Shown piece after piece: positions 32,401 to 41,230 of a DNA stretch of 64,000 nucleotides; the stretch's first letter is position 1; each line of letters opens with the position of its first letter. The notes under the pieces were generated by a model. That model was not told the DNA's origin, did no database searches, and worked only from the letters and a program-made list of their open reading frames with translations. Both the position numbers and the translations under genes were made by a program. Where the stretch lies: NCBI RefSeq assembly GCF_020532665.2, contig NZ_JAIWPG020000004.1, positions 1 through 64,000 on the forward strand. Direction: 5' to 3'. This DNA is from Lelliottia sp. WAP21 (GTDB lineage Bacteria > Pseudomonadota > Gammaproteobacteria > Enterobacterales > Enterobacteriaceae).

Positions 32401-33333
32401 GCGGAAACCACCTGGCAGATGCAGCGCCTGCGTGATAACCCGGAATGTGCCGATCAGGAGCATGAGGCTAAAGCCAATGATAACGATCCGGGCCTGAACG
32501 TGAAGCTGTCGTTCGATATCAATGAAGATATTGCCGCCCCGTATATTGCCACCGGCGCACGTCCTAAGGTTGCCGTTCTGCGCGAGCAGGGCGTGAACTC
32601 CCACGTTGAGATGGCTGCGGCCTTCCACCGTGCCGGTTTCGATGCCATCGATGTGCACATGAGCGATCTGCTGGCAGGGCGCACCGGTCTGGAAGATTTC
32701 CAGGCGCTGGTGGCCTGCGGCGGCTTCTCTTACGGCGATGTGCTGGGCGCAGGTGAAGGCTGGGCGAAATCCATCCTGTTCAACAACCGCGTGCGTGATG
32801 CGTTTGAAACCTTCTTCCACCGTCCACAAACCCTGGCCTTAGGGGTATGTAACGGATGCCAGATGATGTCTAATCTGCGCGAGCTGATCCCGGGCAGCGA
32901 AGCCTGGCCACGCTTTGTACGTAATCAGTCGGATCGTTTTGAAGCGCGTTTCAGCCTGGTCGAAGTGACGCAAAGCCCGTCACTCCTGCTGCAGGGGATG
33001 GTGGGATCGCAAATGCCCATCGCTGTCTCTCATGGTGAAGGGCAGGTGGAAGTGCGTGATGCCGCGCACCTGGCCACGCTTGAAAGCAAAGGTCTGGTGG
33101 CGCTGCGCTTCGTCGATCACTTCGGTAAGGTCACGCAAACCTACCCGGCAAACCCGAACGGGTCAGCCAACGGGATCACGGCAGTCACCAATGACAGCGG
33201 TCGCGTAACGATTATGATGCCGCACCCTGAGCGTGTGTTCCGTACCGTCAGTAACTCATGGCACCCGGAGAACTGGGGCGAAGACAGCCCGTGGATGCGT
33301 ATCTTCCGCAATGCGCGTAAGCAGCTCGGTTAA
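29446..33333 (+). CDS. purL: Phosphoribosylformylglycinamidine synthase PurL
   Basis: Fourth step of purine synthesis: converts FGAR, glutamine and ATP to FGAM. Large single-chain form of 1295 residues, as in E. coli. Order: N-terminal PurS-like domain, linker, two AIR-synthase-type halves (ATP site [24 protein letters not shown]; second half [20 protein letters not shown] and [11 protein letters not shown]), then the C-terminal class I glutaminase from about residue 1035, with the nucleophile cysteine in [12 protein letters not shown] and the His/Glu pair in [10 protein letters not shown]. It has a PurR operator and a clear TATAAT -10, and ends in a strong terminator. It is monocistronic. 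Confidence 0.99.
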   Translation: MMEILRGSPALSAFRINKLLARFQAANLPVSTIYAEYVHFADLNAPLNAQQQEQLGRLLKYGPSLSSHTPSGKLILATPRPGTISPWSSKATDIAHNCGLNQINRLERGVAYYVEASTLTAEQWQTVADELHDRMMESVFFSLDDAQQLFAHHQPAPVQSVDLLGQGRQALTEANQRLGLALAEDEIDYLQDAFIKLNRNPNDIELYMFAQANSEHCRHKIFNADWVIDGEQQPKSLFKMIKNTFERTPDHVLSAYKDNAAVMEGSEVGRFFADREAGRYDFHQEPAHILMKVETHNHPTAISPWPGAATGSGGEIRDEGATGRGAKPKAGLVGFSVSNLRIPGFEQPWEEDFGKPERIVTALEIMTDGPLGGAAFNNEFGRPALNGYFRTYEEKVDSHNGEELRGYHKPIMLAGGIGNIRADHVQKGEITVGAKLIVLGGPAMNIGLGGGAASSMASGQSDADLDFASVQRDNPEMERRCQEVIDRCWQLGEANPILFIHDVGAGGLSNAMPELVSDGGRGGRFDLRKILSDEPGMSPLEIWCNESQERYVMAVAADQLPLFDELCRRERAPYAVIGEATEALHLTMNDPHFDNQPIDLPLDVLLGKTPKMTRDVQTRKAAGKALDRQGITLADAVHRVLHLPAVAEKTFLVTIGDRTVTGMVARDQMVGPWQIPVANCAVTTASLDSYYGEAMALGERTPVALLDFAASGRLAVGEALTNIAATQIGDIKRIKLSANWMAAAGHPGEDAGLYEAVKAVGEELCPALGLTIPVGKDSMSMKTRWQEGNEQREMTSPLSLVITAFARVEDVRHTVTPQLSTEDNALLLIDLGQGHNALGATALAQVYRQLGDKTADVRDVAKLKGFYDAIQALVADRKLLAYHDRSDGGLLVTLAEMAFTGHCGVEANIASLGDDRLAALFNEELGAVIQVRAADREAVEAVLAQHGLADCVHPLGKAVQGDRFVIEADGHAVFSESRTTLRMWWAETTWQMQRLRDNPECADQEHEAKANDNDPGLNVKLSFDINEDIAAPYIATGARPKVAVLREQGVNSHVEMAAAFHRAGFDAIDVHMSDLLAGRTGLEDFQALVACGGFSYGDVLGAGEGWAKSILFNNRVRDAFETFFHRPQTLALGVCNGCQMMSNLRELIPGSEAWPRFVRNQSDRFEARFSLVEVTQSPSLLLQGMVGSQMPIAVSHGEGQVEVRDAAHLATLESKGLVALRFVDHFGKVTQTYPANPNGSANGITAVTNDSGRVTIMMPHPERVFRTVSNSWHPENWGEDSPWMRIFRNARKQLG

Positions 33334-33352
33334 AAATGAGTTCATGTCGTTT

Positions 33353-33377
33353 AAGCCCTCTTCGGAGGGCTTTTTTA
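33353..33377 (+). terminator. Terminator of purL
   Basis: AAGCCCTC-TTCG-GAGGGCTTTTTT: 8-bp stem with a UUCG-type tetraloop and a T run. Confidence 0.9.
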
Positions 33378-33381
33378 TGGA

Positions 33382-33399
33382 TGTCGGTAATTTGCGACA
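33382..33399. promoter_or_regulatory. GlrR-binding site 1 upstream of glmY
   Basis: TGTC-N10-GACA, an exact match to the GlrR (QseF) activator site, about 200 bp upstream of the sigma-54 promoter of glmY. Confidence 0.85.
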
Positions 33400-33414
33400 A
33401 AGCACTAACCTGAG

Positions 33415-33432
33415 TGTCGCCAATAGGCGACA
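33415..33432. promoter_or_regulatory. GlrR-binding site 2 upstream of glmY
   Basis: TGTC-GCCAATAGGC-GACA, a second exact TGTC-N10-GACA site; the arms extend to a near-perfect longer palindrome (TGTCGCC/GGCGACA). Confidence 0.88.
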
Positions 33433-33477
33433 TTTAACTTATTGATTTTATTAGCAGTAATTAGGTTGTTCTTAAGG

Positions 33478-33495
33478 TGTTGCTAAACAGAGACA
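33478..33495. promoter_or_regulatory. GlrR-binding site 3 (one mismatch)
   Basis: TGTT-N10-GACA differs from the GlrR consensus at one base. Three sites upstream of glmY is the arrangement known in E. coli. Confidence 0.65.
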
Positions 33496-33584
33496 GTTAG
33501 CCTGGAAATCATTCATTAAGAAATGATGTACTAAAAGTGATAAAACTCTTCTAAATCATTAAGTTGATAATTTAATTTGATATC

Positions 33585-33600
33585 TGGCACGGGTGTTGCA
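33585..33600 (+). promoter_or_regulatory. Sigma-54 promoter (with overlapping sigma-70 -10) of glmY
   Basis: TGGCAC-N5-TTGCA is a full sigma-54 -24/-12 element. The following CATAAT (33599-33604) can act as a sigma-70 -10 for almost the same start point near 33611-33612. Overlapping promoters of both types are characteristic of glmY. Confidence 0.9.
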
Positions 33601-33611
33601 TAATACTAAGC

Positions 33612-33796
33612 AGTGGCTCATTCACCTTCTTATGTCAGCCCCTTCGGGAAGCGCTACATAAACTTAGAATGACGCACAAAAAGGTGCCTGCCGTCCAACT
33701 ACTGATTATTGCTTCGGCTTTATCAGATCCGGGCGAAACGTCGAGTAAGGCACCGCCTCATTCCATCACAAAGCCGGGTTTTTACCCGGCTTTGTT
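33612..33796 (+). ncRNA. glmY: GlmY small regulatory RNA
   Basis: Small RNA of about 185 nt that acts as a decoy for the adaptor RapZ, sparing GlmZ and so raising glmS translation when glucosamine 6-phosphate is low. I recognise the sequence directly: the 5' end AGTGGCTCATTCACC, the first stem around CCCCTTCGGG, the central GCACAAAAAGGTGCCTGCC region, and the 3' terminator (33771-33779 with 33784-33792). It lies between purL and glrK as in E. coli. The 5' end is set by the promoter spacing and is accurate to a base or two. The processed form would end earlier. The adjacent glrK-qseG-glrR genes encode its regulators. Confidence 0.93.
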
Positions 33797-33855
33797 GTAT
33801 CTGAAGGGCTGACTCAGTTAGCATCACTCAACACCCCTAATAAGAGAGTAATGCG

Positions 33856-35289
33856 TTGAGACGCTGGTCCCTTTTTCCTCGCTCCCTGCGACAGCTCGTG
33901 ATGATGGCTTTTATACTCATCCTGCTGCCCTTGCTGGTGCTGGCATGGCAAGCCTGGCAAAGCCTGAATGCGCTTAGCGCGCAGGCGGCACTCACTAACC
34001 GTACCACGCTTATTGATGCCCGTCGTAGCGAGGCGATGACCAATGCCGCGCTTGAAATGGAACGCAGTTATCGGCAGTACTGCGTACTGGACGACCGTAC
34101 GCTGGAAAAGGTGTATCAAAACCAACGCAAGCGCTACAGCGAAATGCTGGATGCGCATGCGGGCGTTTTACCTGACGATAAGCTCTACCAGACGCTGCGT
34201 CAGGATCTGAATGATCTAGGGCAGTTGCGGTGTAAAAATAGCGGGCCGGATGAGATCGCGACGCCTCGCCTTGAAGCGTTCGCCAATGCCAATACAGAAA
34301 TGGTGCAGGCGACCCGCACGGTGATCTTCTCCCGTGGGCAGCAGCTCCAGCAGGAAATCGCCGAACGCGGGCAGTTTTTTGGCTGGCAGGCGCTGGTGCT
34401 GTTTTTAGTGAGCCTTGGCCTGGTCTTGCTCTTTACCCGAATGATCATCGGTCCGGTGAAAGGCATTGAACGCATGATCAACCGTCTTGGCGAAGGGAAA
34501 TCGCTGGGTAATACGGTGGTCTTCAAGGGCCCTCGCGAACTGCGTTCAGTTGGGCAACGCATTATCTGGCTTTCTGAACGTCTGGCGTGGCTCGAATCGC
34601 AGCGTCATCAGTTCCTGCGTCATATCTCCCATGAACTAAAAACCCCGCTTGCCAGCATGCGCGAAGGCACTGAACTGCTGGCTGATGAGGTGGCCGGGCC
34701 GTTGACCACGGAGCAAAAAGAGATTGTTGATATCCTGGACGACAGCAGTCGTAACTTACAAAAGCTGATTGAGCAATTGCTGGACTATAACCGTAAACTG
34801 GCCGATGGTGCCGTGGAGCTGGAGCGCGTTGAAATTGAGCCGCTGGTCGATATGGTGATTTCCGCTCATAGCCTGCCGGCACGAGCTAAAATGATGCATA
34901 CCGAACTGGAACTCAATGAAACGGCCTGTTTTGCCGAACCCATGCTATTAATGAGTGTGCTGGATAATCTTTATTCCAATGCGGTGCACTATGGTACTGA
35001 ATCCGGTAACATTTATATACGCAGTTTTCAAAATGGTTCTCGCGTGTGTATTGATGTCGCCAATACCGGCAGTCCTATTCCGGATGATGAAAAAGCGATG
35101 ATCTTCGAACCTTTTTTCCAGGGAAGTCATCAGCGAAAAGGTGCGGTCAAAGGAAGCGGCCTGGGCTTAAGCATTGCCCGGGATTGTATACGACGTATGC
35201 ATGGGGAGCTTTACATCGCGCAGGATACCCGCGTGGATGTCTGTTTCCGTATTGAGCTGCCCCTTGAACCGAAAAAATCAATGAAATGA
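33856..35289 (+). CDS. glrK: Sensor histidine kinase GlrK (QseE)
   Basis: Inner-membrane sensor kinase that phosphorylates GlrR to activate glmY and envelope functions. The protein has 477 residues (E. coli 475). Two membrane segments are at about 15-35 and 172-192, enclosing a periplasmic sensor with two cysteines; a HAMP-like linker follows (IIGPVKGIERMINRLGEG), the phosphorylated histidine is in RHISHELKTPLASMREG near residue 258, and the ATPase domain has the N box NLYSNAVHYG and G boxes GLGLSIARDC. The start is TTG 33856. ATG 33851 overlaps it but is followed at once by CGT TGA in another frame. Downstream genes overlap or nearly overlap. Confidence 0.95.
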   Translation: MRRWSLFPRSLRQLVMMAFILILLPLLVLAWQAWQSLNALSAQAALTNRTTLIDARRSEAMTNAALEMERSYRQYCVLDDRTLEKVYQNQRKRYSEMLDAHAGVLPDDKLYQTLRQDLNDLGQLRCKNSGPDEIATPRLEAFANANTEMVQATRTVIFSRGQQLQQEIAERGQFFGWQALVLFLVSLGLVLLFTRMIIGPVKGIERMINRLGEGKSLGNTVVFKGPRELRSVGQRIIWLSERLAWLESQRHQFLRHISHELKTPLASMREGTELLADEVAGPLTTEQKEIVDILDDSSRNLQKLIEQLLDYNRKLADGAVELERVEIEPLVDMVISAHSLPARAKMMHTELELNETACFAEPMLLMSVLDNLYSNAVHYGTESGNIYIRSFQNGSRVCIDVANTGSPIPDDEKAMIFEPFFQGSHQRKGAVKGSGLGLSIARDCIRRMHGELYIAQDTRVDVCFRIELPLEPKKSMK

Positions 35290-35306
35290 AATTAAGTCTG
35301 GTGAGT

Positions 35307-36050
35307 ATGTCACACGTTTTTTCCCGCGCATGTAACGCGGTGTTTTCCAGCAAATTTTTTCGCGTCAGCCTGCCCTGTTTACTTCTGGCCGGTTGCGCAG
35401 CGCATGCCCCCAAAAGCGCCATCAGCGATAAGCCAGACGATAAATTGCCTGAGCATCAGCTGGCAGATTTTTTGTCTACCGACTGTGACAATATCTGGTG
35501 GCTGAAAGGCCATGACGTGGAGACCAACCCATTATTCTGGCTGCGTAGCATGGATTGCGCCGAACGATTGTCGCCCGCGGATGCCCGCGCGCAGGCGCAC
35601 CTGTGGACGGATAACACCTGGCAGGACTCTTTTAAACGCGGCATTTTACTCGCGAATGCCAAAATCAATCCGGTGGAACGCCGCACGAATACCACGCGTC
35701 TGGATACGCTTAGTCCACAAATACCTGCCCAGGTTCGTCCGCTTTATCAACTCTGGCGTGATGGCCAGGCCTCGCAGCTGCAGCTTGCTGAGGAGCGCTA
35801 CCGTTACGGTAAGCTTCAGCAGTCCACCGATGCCGAACTGGATACGCTTCGCCAGCAGCAACAGTATTTACGTTCTCAGCTTGAGACCACGACCCGCAAG
35901 CTGGAAAACCTGACGGATATCGAACGCCAGCTTTCCACCCGTAAGCCCGCCAGTAACTATCTGCCTGACGGCCCGAAAGGTGCGGCGCAGGCGGATAAAA
36001 CGCCGGATCAGGACAGTGACACGCCAAAACAAGAGGATGTGAAGCCATGA
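35307..36050 (+). CDS. qseG: Outer-membrane lipoprotein QseG (YfhG)
   Basis: Lipoprotein needed for proper GlrK/GlrR signalling; in pathogenic E. coli it also affects type III effector translocation. ATG 35307 gives 247 residues and aligns with the E. coli start; ATG 35286, overlapping the glrK stop, would add seven. The signal has a long polar lead then LPCLLLAGC, where the cysteine (about residue 30) is the lipidation site. The mature part has TDCDNIWWLKG, NPLFWLRSMDCAERL with two more cysteines, PAQVRPLYQLWRDGQASQL and a coiled-coil-like glutamine-rich C-terminal half (LDTLRQQQQYLRSQLETTTRKLENL). The tail is low in complexity and longer than in E. coli (237 residues). Confidence 0.9.
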   Translation: MSHVFSRACNAVFSSKFFRVSLPCLLLAGCAAHAPKSAISDKPDDKLPEHQLADFLSTDCDNIWWLKGHDVETNPLFWLRSMDCAERLSPADARAQAHLWTDNTWQDSFKRGILLANAKINPVERRTNTTRLDTLSPQIPAQVRPLYQLWRDGQASQLQLAEERYRYGKLQQSTDAELDTLRQQQQYLRSQLETTTRKLENLTDIERQLSTRKPASNYLPDGPKGAAQADKTPDQDSDTPKQEDVKP

Positions 36051-37384
36051 CAAGTCGCAAACCTGCTCATCTCTTGCTGGTGGATGACGATCCCGGCTTG
36101 CTTAAGCTCTTAGGGATGCGTCTGGTCAGCGAAGGTTATAGCATTGTGACCGCAGAAAGCGGTATGGAAGGGCTTAAAGCGCTGGGCCGCGAAAAGGTCG
36201 ACTTAGTGATAAGCGACCTGCGCATGGATGAAATGGACGGGATGCAGCTTTTTGCCGAGATCCAAAAGCTACAGCCCGGGATGCCGGTGATTATTCTTAC
36301 CGCACATGGTTCAATCCCGGATGCGGTTGCCGCCACGCAACAGGGCGTCTTTAGCTTTCTGACCAAGCCGGTCGACAAAGATGCGCTGTATAAGGCCATC
36401 GATGATGCGCTGGAGCATGCCGCGCCGTCGGTCGATGAAAAATGGCGCGAGACGATAGTGACCCGCAGCCCGATTATGCTTCGCCTGCTTGAGCAGGCGC
36501 GCATGGTGGCGCAGTCCGACGTAAGTCTGTTGATCAACGGGCAAAGCGGAACGGGGAAAGAGATCCTGGCGCAGGCTATACATAACGCCAGTCCGCGCAG
36601 CAAAAATGCGTTCATTGCCATTAACTGTGGGGCCTTGCCGGAGCAACTGCTGGAATCGGAACTCTTCGGCCACGCTCGTGGCGCCTTCACCGGCGCGGTG
36701 AGCAGCCGGGAAGGGTTATTCCAGGCGGCTGAAGGGGGCACGCTGTTCCTCGATGAAATCGGGGATATGCCCGCACCGCTGCAGGTAAAATTGCTGCGTG
36801 TTTTGCAGGAGCGCAAAGTGCGACCGCTGGGCAGTAACCGTGATATCGACATTAACGTGCGTATCATCTCCGCTACGCACCGCGATTTGCCTAAGGCCAT
36901 GGAGCGTAAAGAGTTCCGCGAGGATCTCTATTACCGCCTGAACGTGGTGAACCTTAAAATTCCCGCCCTGGCAGAGCGCGCGGAGGATATTCCTCTGCTG
37001 GCAAATCATCTTCTTCGTCAGTCTGCCGACCGGCATAAACCCTTTGTCCGGGCCTTCTCTACCGATGCCATGAAGCGCCTGATGACGGCAAGCTGGCCTG
37101 GCAACGTGCGTCAGTTAGTGAACGTGATTGAACAGTGCGTGGCGCTAACCTCATCGCCAGTGATAAGCGATGCGCTGGTAGAGCAGGCGCTCGAAGGGGA
37201 AAATACAGCGCTACCGACCTTTGTTGAGGCGCGTAATCAGTTCGAGCTGAACTATCTGCGTAAGCTGTTGCAGATTACTAAAGGCAACGTCACCCATGCT
37301 GCGCGCATGGCGGGACGCAACCGCACCGAGTTTTACAAACTGCTGTCACGACACGAGCTGGAAGCCAACGATTTTAAAGAGTAG
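36047..37384 (+). CDS. glrR: Sigma-54-dependent response regulator GlrR (QseF)
   Basis: Activates the sigma-54 promoter of glmY after phosphorylation by GlrK. The protein has 445 residues (E. coli 444). The receiver domain (about 5-125) has the acidic pair DDD near residue 13, phosphorylated aspartate in LVISDLRMDEMDG near 56, threonine in IILTAHG and lysine in LTKPVDK. The AAA+ domain (about 140-370) has Walker A GQSGTGKE, the sigma-54 contact loop GAFTGAVS and Walker B GTLFLDEIGD. The C-terminal helix-turn-helix contains THAARMAGRNRTEFYKLLSRH. The start overlaps the qseG stop (ATGA). Three predicted binding sites precede glmY. Confidence 0.96.
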   Translation: MTSRKPAHLLLVDDDPGLLKLLGMRLVSEGYSIVTAESGMEGLKALGREKVDLVISDLRMDEMDGMQLFAEIQKLQPGMPVIILTAHGSIPDAVAATQQGVFSFLTKPVDKDALYKAIDDALEHAAPSVDEKWRETIVTRSPIMLRLLEQARMVAQSDVSLLINGQSGTGKEILAQAIHNASPRSKNAFIAINCGALPEQLLESELFGHARGAFTGAVSSREGLFQAAEGGTLFLDEIGDMPAPLQVKLLRVLQERKVRPLGSNRDIDINVRIISATHRDLPKAMERKEFREDLYYRLNVVNLKIPALAERAEDIPLLANHLLRQSADRHKPFVRAFSTDAMKRLMTASWPGNVRQLVNVIEQCVALTSSPVISDALVEQALEGENTALPTFVEARNQFELNYLRKLLQITKGNVTHAARMAGRNRTEFYKLLSRHELEANDFKE

Positions 37385-37455
37385 TACCGCAAAAAGGGAT
37401 TGAATATGGTACTGTGAGCAATCGATTACGAAGCTACTGACAGGCAAGCGTTTAA

Positions 37456-37803
<348 letters not shown>

Positions 37804-37852
37804 CGGTGCCAACGATTTTAAAGGTCGGGTAAAGACAGCTCTCACCCGGCGG

Positions 37853-37880
37853 AAAAAAGCCCCTCAATGAGGGGCTTTTT
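37853..37880. terminator. Bidirectional terminator glnB/hmp
   Basis: GCCCCTC-AAT-GAGGGGC with six A before and five T after; it serves both convergent genes. Confidence 0.9.
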
Positions 37881-37882
37881 CA

Positions 37883-39073
37883 TTACAGCACTTTATGCGG
37901 CCCGAAACATTCGTAGTGAATGTTCTCTTTGTTGACGCCCAGGTCAACCAGCTGTTTCGCCGCATACTGCATAAATGCCACCGGCCCACAGACATAGAAC
38001 TGCATCTCCGGGGCGCTAAACGCGCTTTCATGCTGGCTTAACTCGATAAGACCTTCGCTGTTAAAGCGTCCTGCGGCGCGATCGGCCTCGGTCGGCAGTC
38101 GATACCAGGTATGGGCAGTAAAGCGCGGCAGGCTGGCTGCAATCGTTGTCACTTCATCCGCAAACGCATGCACGTCGCCGTTTTCGGCGGCGTGGAACCA
38201 GTTCACCTGCGCGCGGTGATGCGATTGTGCCAGCGTGTCCAGCATCGCCAGCATCGGGGTCTGACCGACGCCTGCGGAGATCAGCGTCACCGGCGTGTCG
38301 GCGTCAACGGCCATAAAGAAATCGCCTGCAGGCGCTGCCAGATGAACCACATCGCCCACGCGGGCCTCGTTGTGAAGCCAGGTGGATACCTGTCCACCGT
38401 CTTCACGTTTTACCGCAATGCGATAACCCTTGCCGTTGGGTTTACGGGTCAGGGAGTACTGACGAATCTCCTGATGCGGGAAACCTTCCGGTTTCAGCCA
38501 CACGCCAAGATACTGGCCTGGCTGATAATCCGCCACCGCCTGGCCGTCTACTGGTTCGAATTCAAAGCTGGTAATCAGCGCGCTACGCGGGGTTTTCTCA
38601 ACGATACGGAAGGCGCGCGTGCCTTCCCAGCCACCCGCTTTTTCAGCATGCTCACTGTAGATCTGGGCTTCACGCTGGATAAAAACATTGGCCAGCACGC
38701 CATAGGCTTTACCCCAGGCGTCCAGCACCGCCTGACCCGGGCTGAACATCTCGTCCAGCGTCGCAATCAGGTGGCTACCGACAATGTTGTACTGTTCAGG
38801 CTTGATCTGGAAGCTGGTATGTTTTTGAGCGATTTTCTCGACCGCTGGCAGAAGGGCCGCCAGGTTGTCGATATTGCTGGCATAAGCAGCGATGGCATTG
38901 AATAAGGCTTCACGCTGATCGCCATTGCGCTGGTTGCTCATGTTAAAAATTTCTTTCAGCTCTGGATTATGGGCAAACATACGATCGTAAAAATGAGCGG
39001 TCAGCTTCGGGCCGGTTTCGACCAGTAAAGGGATGGTGGATTTAACGGTTGCGATGGTTTGAGCGTCGAGCAT
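37883..39073 (-). CDS. hmp: Flavohemoprotein Hmp (nitric oxide dioxygenase)
   Basis: Converts nitric oxide and oxygen to nitrate using NAD(P)H, FAD and heme. The protein has 396 residues, the E. coli length. The globin domain (1-140) has proximal histidine His85 in [10 protein letters not shown]; the FAD domain has [21 protein letters not shown]; the NAD domain has [15 protein letters not shown] and ends [12 protein letters not shown]...[14 protein letters not shown]. The start at 39073 ([11 protein letters not shown]) has AAGGAAG upstream; the frame stays open to 39274 but that stretch carries the NsrR site and is not coding. It is divergent from glyA. Confidence 0.97.
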   Translation of the reverse strand: MLDAQTIATVKSTIPLLVETGPKLTAHFYDRMFAHNPELKEIFNMSNQRNGDQREALFNAIAAYASNIDNLAALLPAVEKIAQKHTSFQIKPEQYNIVGSHLIATLDEMFSPGQAVLDAWGKAYGVLANVFIQREAQIYSEHAEKAGGWEGTRAFRIVEKTPRSALITSFEFEPVDGQAVADYQPGQYLGVWLKPEGFPHQEIRQYSLTRKPNGKGYRIAVKREDGGQVSTWLHNEARVGDVVHLAAPAGDFFMAVDADTPVTLISAGVGQTPMLAMLDTLAQSHHRAQVNWFHAAENGDVHAFADEVTTIAASLPRFTAHTWYRLPTEADRAAGRFNSEGLIELSQHESAFSAPEMQFYVCGPVAFMQYAAKQLVDLGVNKENIHYECFGPHKVL

Positions 39074-39100
39074 AGCAGCTTCCTTTGATATGACTTTAAT

Positions 39101-39121
39101 AGTGTATTTTAAATGCATCTT
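39101..39121. promoter_or_regulatory. NsrR-binding site of hmp
   Basis: On the minus strand the sequence reads AAGATGCATTTAAAATACAC, matching the NsrR consensus (AAGATGC-rich half and AT centre); the second half is weaker. It lies 28 bp before the hmp start, as in E. coli. Derepression by nitric oxide is expected. Confidence 0.8.
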
Positions 39122-39243
39122 ATAAAAAATAACCCTGCGTTGTAAATGGTTCTTTGCAACCTGAAAAATATGCATCACAAACCTGAAAAGAAATCCCGTG
39201 AACATCCCGAGACCTTTATTCCTCAAACCCTTGCGTGGCGTGG

Positions 39244-39259
39244 AGGTAATCGTTTGCGT
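39244..39259. promoter_or_regulatory. PurR operator in the hmp-glyA region
   Basis: The complement reads ACGCAAACGATTACCT, which fits ANGCAANCGNTTNCNT at every fixed position. It lies about 45 bp upstream of the glyA -10 (TATACT, 39301-39306), in keeping with PurR repression of glyA. I could not identify the MetR sites known in E. coli. Confidence 0.75.
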
Positions 39260-39376
39260 AAATTCGTTTGTCAAGACCTGTTATCGCCGAACGATTCAGT
39301 TATACTGTTGCGCGTTGTCCAACAGGACTGGCTTTTAAGGCCAAAATTTTATTGTTAGCTGAGTCAGGAGATGCGG

Positions 39377-40630
39377 ATGTTAAAGCGTGAAATGAACATT
39401 GCCGATTATGATGCCGAACTGTGGCAGGCTATGGAGCAGGAAAAAGTACGTCAGGAAGAGCACATCGAACTGATCGCCTCCGAAAACTACACCAGCCCGC
39501 GCGTTATGCAGGCACAGGGTTCTCAGCTGACCAACAAATATGCTGAAGGTTATCCAGGCAAACGCTACTACGGTGGTTGCGAATACGTTGATATCGTTGA
39601 GCAACTGGCCATCGATCGCGCTAAAGAGCTGTTCGGCGCCGACTACGCTAACGTACAGCCGCACTCCGGCTCTCAGGCTAACTTTGCGGTCTACACCGCG
39701 CTGCTGCAACCGGGCGATACCGTTCTGGGTATGAACCTGGCGCAAGGCGGCCACCTGACTCACGGCTCTCCGGTTAACTTCTCTGGCAAACTGTACAACA
39801 TCATCCCTTACGGCATTGATGAGTCCGGTAAAATTGACTACGAAGACATGGCGAAGCAGGCGCAGACCCATAAACCGAAGATGATTATCGGTGGCTTCTC
39901 TGCTTACTCCGGTGTGGTTGACTGGGCAAAAATGCGTGAAATCGCAGACAGCATTGGCGCATATCTGTTCGTCGATATGGCCCACGTTGCTGGCCTGATT
40001 GCCGCGGGTGTTTATCCGAACCCGGTTCCACATGCTCACGTTGTGACCACCACAACGCACAAAACCCTGGCCGGTCCACGCGGTGGCCTGATCCTGGCGA
40101 AGGGCGGCGACGAAGATCTGTACAAGAAACTGAACTCTGCTGTCTTCCCAAGCGCGCAGGGCGGCCCGCTGATGCACGTGATCGCGGCGAAAGCGGTGGC
40201 GCTGAAAGAAGCGATGGAGCCAGAGTTCAAAGTTTACCAGCAGCAGGTTGCGAAAAACGCCAAAGCGATGGTGGAAGTCTTCCTGAACCGCGGTTACAAA
40301 GTGGTTTCCGGTGGTACTGAGAACCACCTGTTCCTGCTGGATCTGGTGGATAAAAACCTGACCGGTAAAGAAGCGGATGCTGCCCTTGGCCGTGCGAACA
40401 TCACCGTGAACAAAAACAGCGTGCCAAACGATCCGAAGAGCCCGTTCGTGACCTCCGGTATCCGTATCGGTTCTCCGGCTGTGACTCGCCGTGGCTTTAA
40501 AGAAGCGGAAGTGAAAGAGCTGGCTGGCTGGATGTGTGACGTTCTGGACAACATCAATGACGACGCCGTTATCGAGCGCGTTAAAGGTAAAGTTCTGGAT
40601 ATCTGCGCACGCTTCCCGGTTTACGCATAA
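39377..40630 (+). CDS. glyA: Serine hydroxymethyltransferase GlyA
   Basis: PLP enzyme that interconverts serine and glycine, loading one-carbon units on tetrahydrofolate. The protein has 417 residues. The PLP lysine is in [16 protein letters not shown] (about residue 229); other blocks are [33 protein letters not shown] and [15 protein letters not shown] 39377 lies six bases after GGAG and gives the E. coli N-terminus; ATG 39371 would overlap the ribosome-binding site. It supplies glycine and one-carbon units to the PurL pathway, matching the shared PurR control. Confidence 0.98.
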   Translation: MLKREMNIADYDAELWQAMEQEKVRQEEHIELIASENYTSPRVMQAQGSQLTNKYAEGYPGKRYYGGCEYVDIVEQLAIDRAKELFGADYANVQPHSGSQANFAVYTALLQPGDTVLGMNLAQGGHLTHGSPVNFSGKLYNIIPYGIDESGKIDYEDMAKQAQTHKPKMIIGGFSAYSGVVDWAKMREIADSIGAYLFVDMAHVAGLIAAGVYPNPVPHAHVVTTTTHKTLAGPRGGLILAKGGDEDLYKKLNSAVFPSAQGGPLMHVIAAKAVALKEAMEPEFKVYQQQVAKNAKAMVEVFLNRGYKVVSGGTENHLFLLDLVDKNLTGKEADAALGRANITVNKNSVPNDPKSPFVTSGIRIGSPAVTRRGFKEAEVKELAGWMCDVLDNINDDAVIERVKGKVLDICARFPVYA

Positions 40631-40650
40631 TCTTTCTGTTTTGCAGAAAT

Positions 40651-40678
40651 AAAAAAGGCCGCGATTGCGGCCTTTTTG
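40651..40678. terminator. Bidirectional terminator glyA/yphA
   Basis: GGCCGC-GATT-GCGGCC with six A before and five T after, between the convergent glyA and yphA. Confidence 0.88.
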
Positions 40679-40682
40679 CTTT

Positions 40683-41105
40683 TTAACGTCGGTCGATCGA
40701 TATCGCGCCAGGGCCGGTAATCGCCAATAACAAAAATGCGCCCGCAATACTGATATTTTTGTAGAAGTTAATCATATTGGGCATCACGGCATCGCCGCTC
40801 ATATCCCAGTAATGGTGGCCAATAACGGCGGTCCCTAGGGTATAAAAGACAAACAGCACGGCAAGAGGGCGGGTAAAGAAGCCCAGCACGATTAAAATGG
40901 CTGCCGGAACTTCCATCACGACCGCAATAATGGCTGCCAGTACAGGCATTGGCGCACCCAGGGACGCCATATACTGTACCGTGCCGTTAAAACCGGTCAT
41001 TTTGGGAAAGCCAAAGAGAATAAACAACACAACAATTGCAATACGGGCAATCAATAACATCACTTCACGGGACTGGCCGAAAGAAAAATAACGTAACGTA
41101 TTCAT
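40683..41105 (-). CDS. yphA: DoxX family inner-membrane protein YphA
   Basis: A 140-residue protein with four hydrophobic segments (about 15-33, 55-75, 78-95 and 115-132). The DoxX fold is shown by [28 protein letters not shown] and [26 protein letters not shown]. The family is loosely linked to redox and sulfur-stress membrane functions; no substrate is known for YphA. In E. coli yphA sits at the other end of the yph cluster, beside hcaD; here it lies between glyA and yphH, in the same direction as yphH. It has its own gap of 125 bp from yphH. Confidence 0.92.
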   Translation of the reverse strand: MNTLRYFSFGQSREVMLLIARIAIVVLFILFGFPKMTGFNGTVQYMASLGAPMPVLAAIIAVVMEVPAAILIVLGFFTRPLAVLFVFYTLGTAVIGHHYWDMSGDAVMPNMINFYKNISIAGAFLLLAITGPGAISIDRR

Positions 41106-41230
41106 GGCAGGCTCTTTATTCGGTGGGATCTGTTTTAAAGCTAATACACAAACTGCCAGTCTGCCATTGCACTTATCCTCTTAAATCAGGCATCAGTATG
41201 ATGTTAATTATCGCCATCGCCTGTTTTCAC

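Noticed and set aside
33500-33584. IHF site between the GlrR boxes and the glmY promoter
   Set aside because: Expected from E. coli, but the best candidate near TTGATAA has a mismatch in this AT-rich stretch and cannot be separated from chance.
39074-39274. N-terminal extension of hmp to 39274
   Set aside because: The stretch holds the NsrR site and promoter, and the known Hmp start with a ribosome-binding site is at 39073.
39380-40747. 455-codon open frame antisense to glyA
   Set aside because: It mirrors the third-position bias of a highly expressed gene, crosses the glyA/yphA terminator and gives a protein with no recognisable family.
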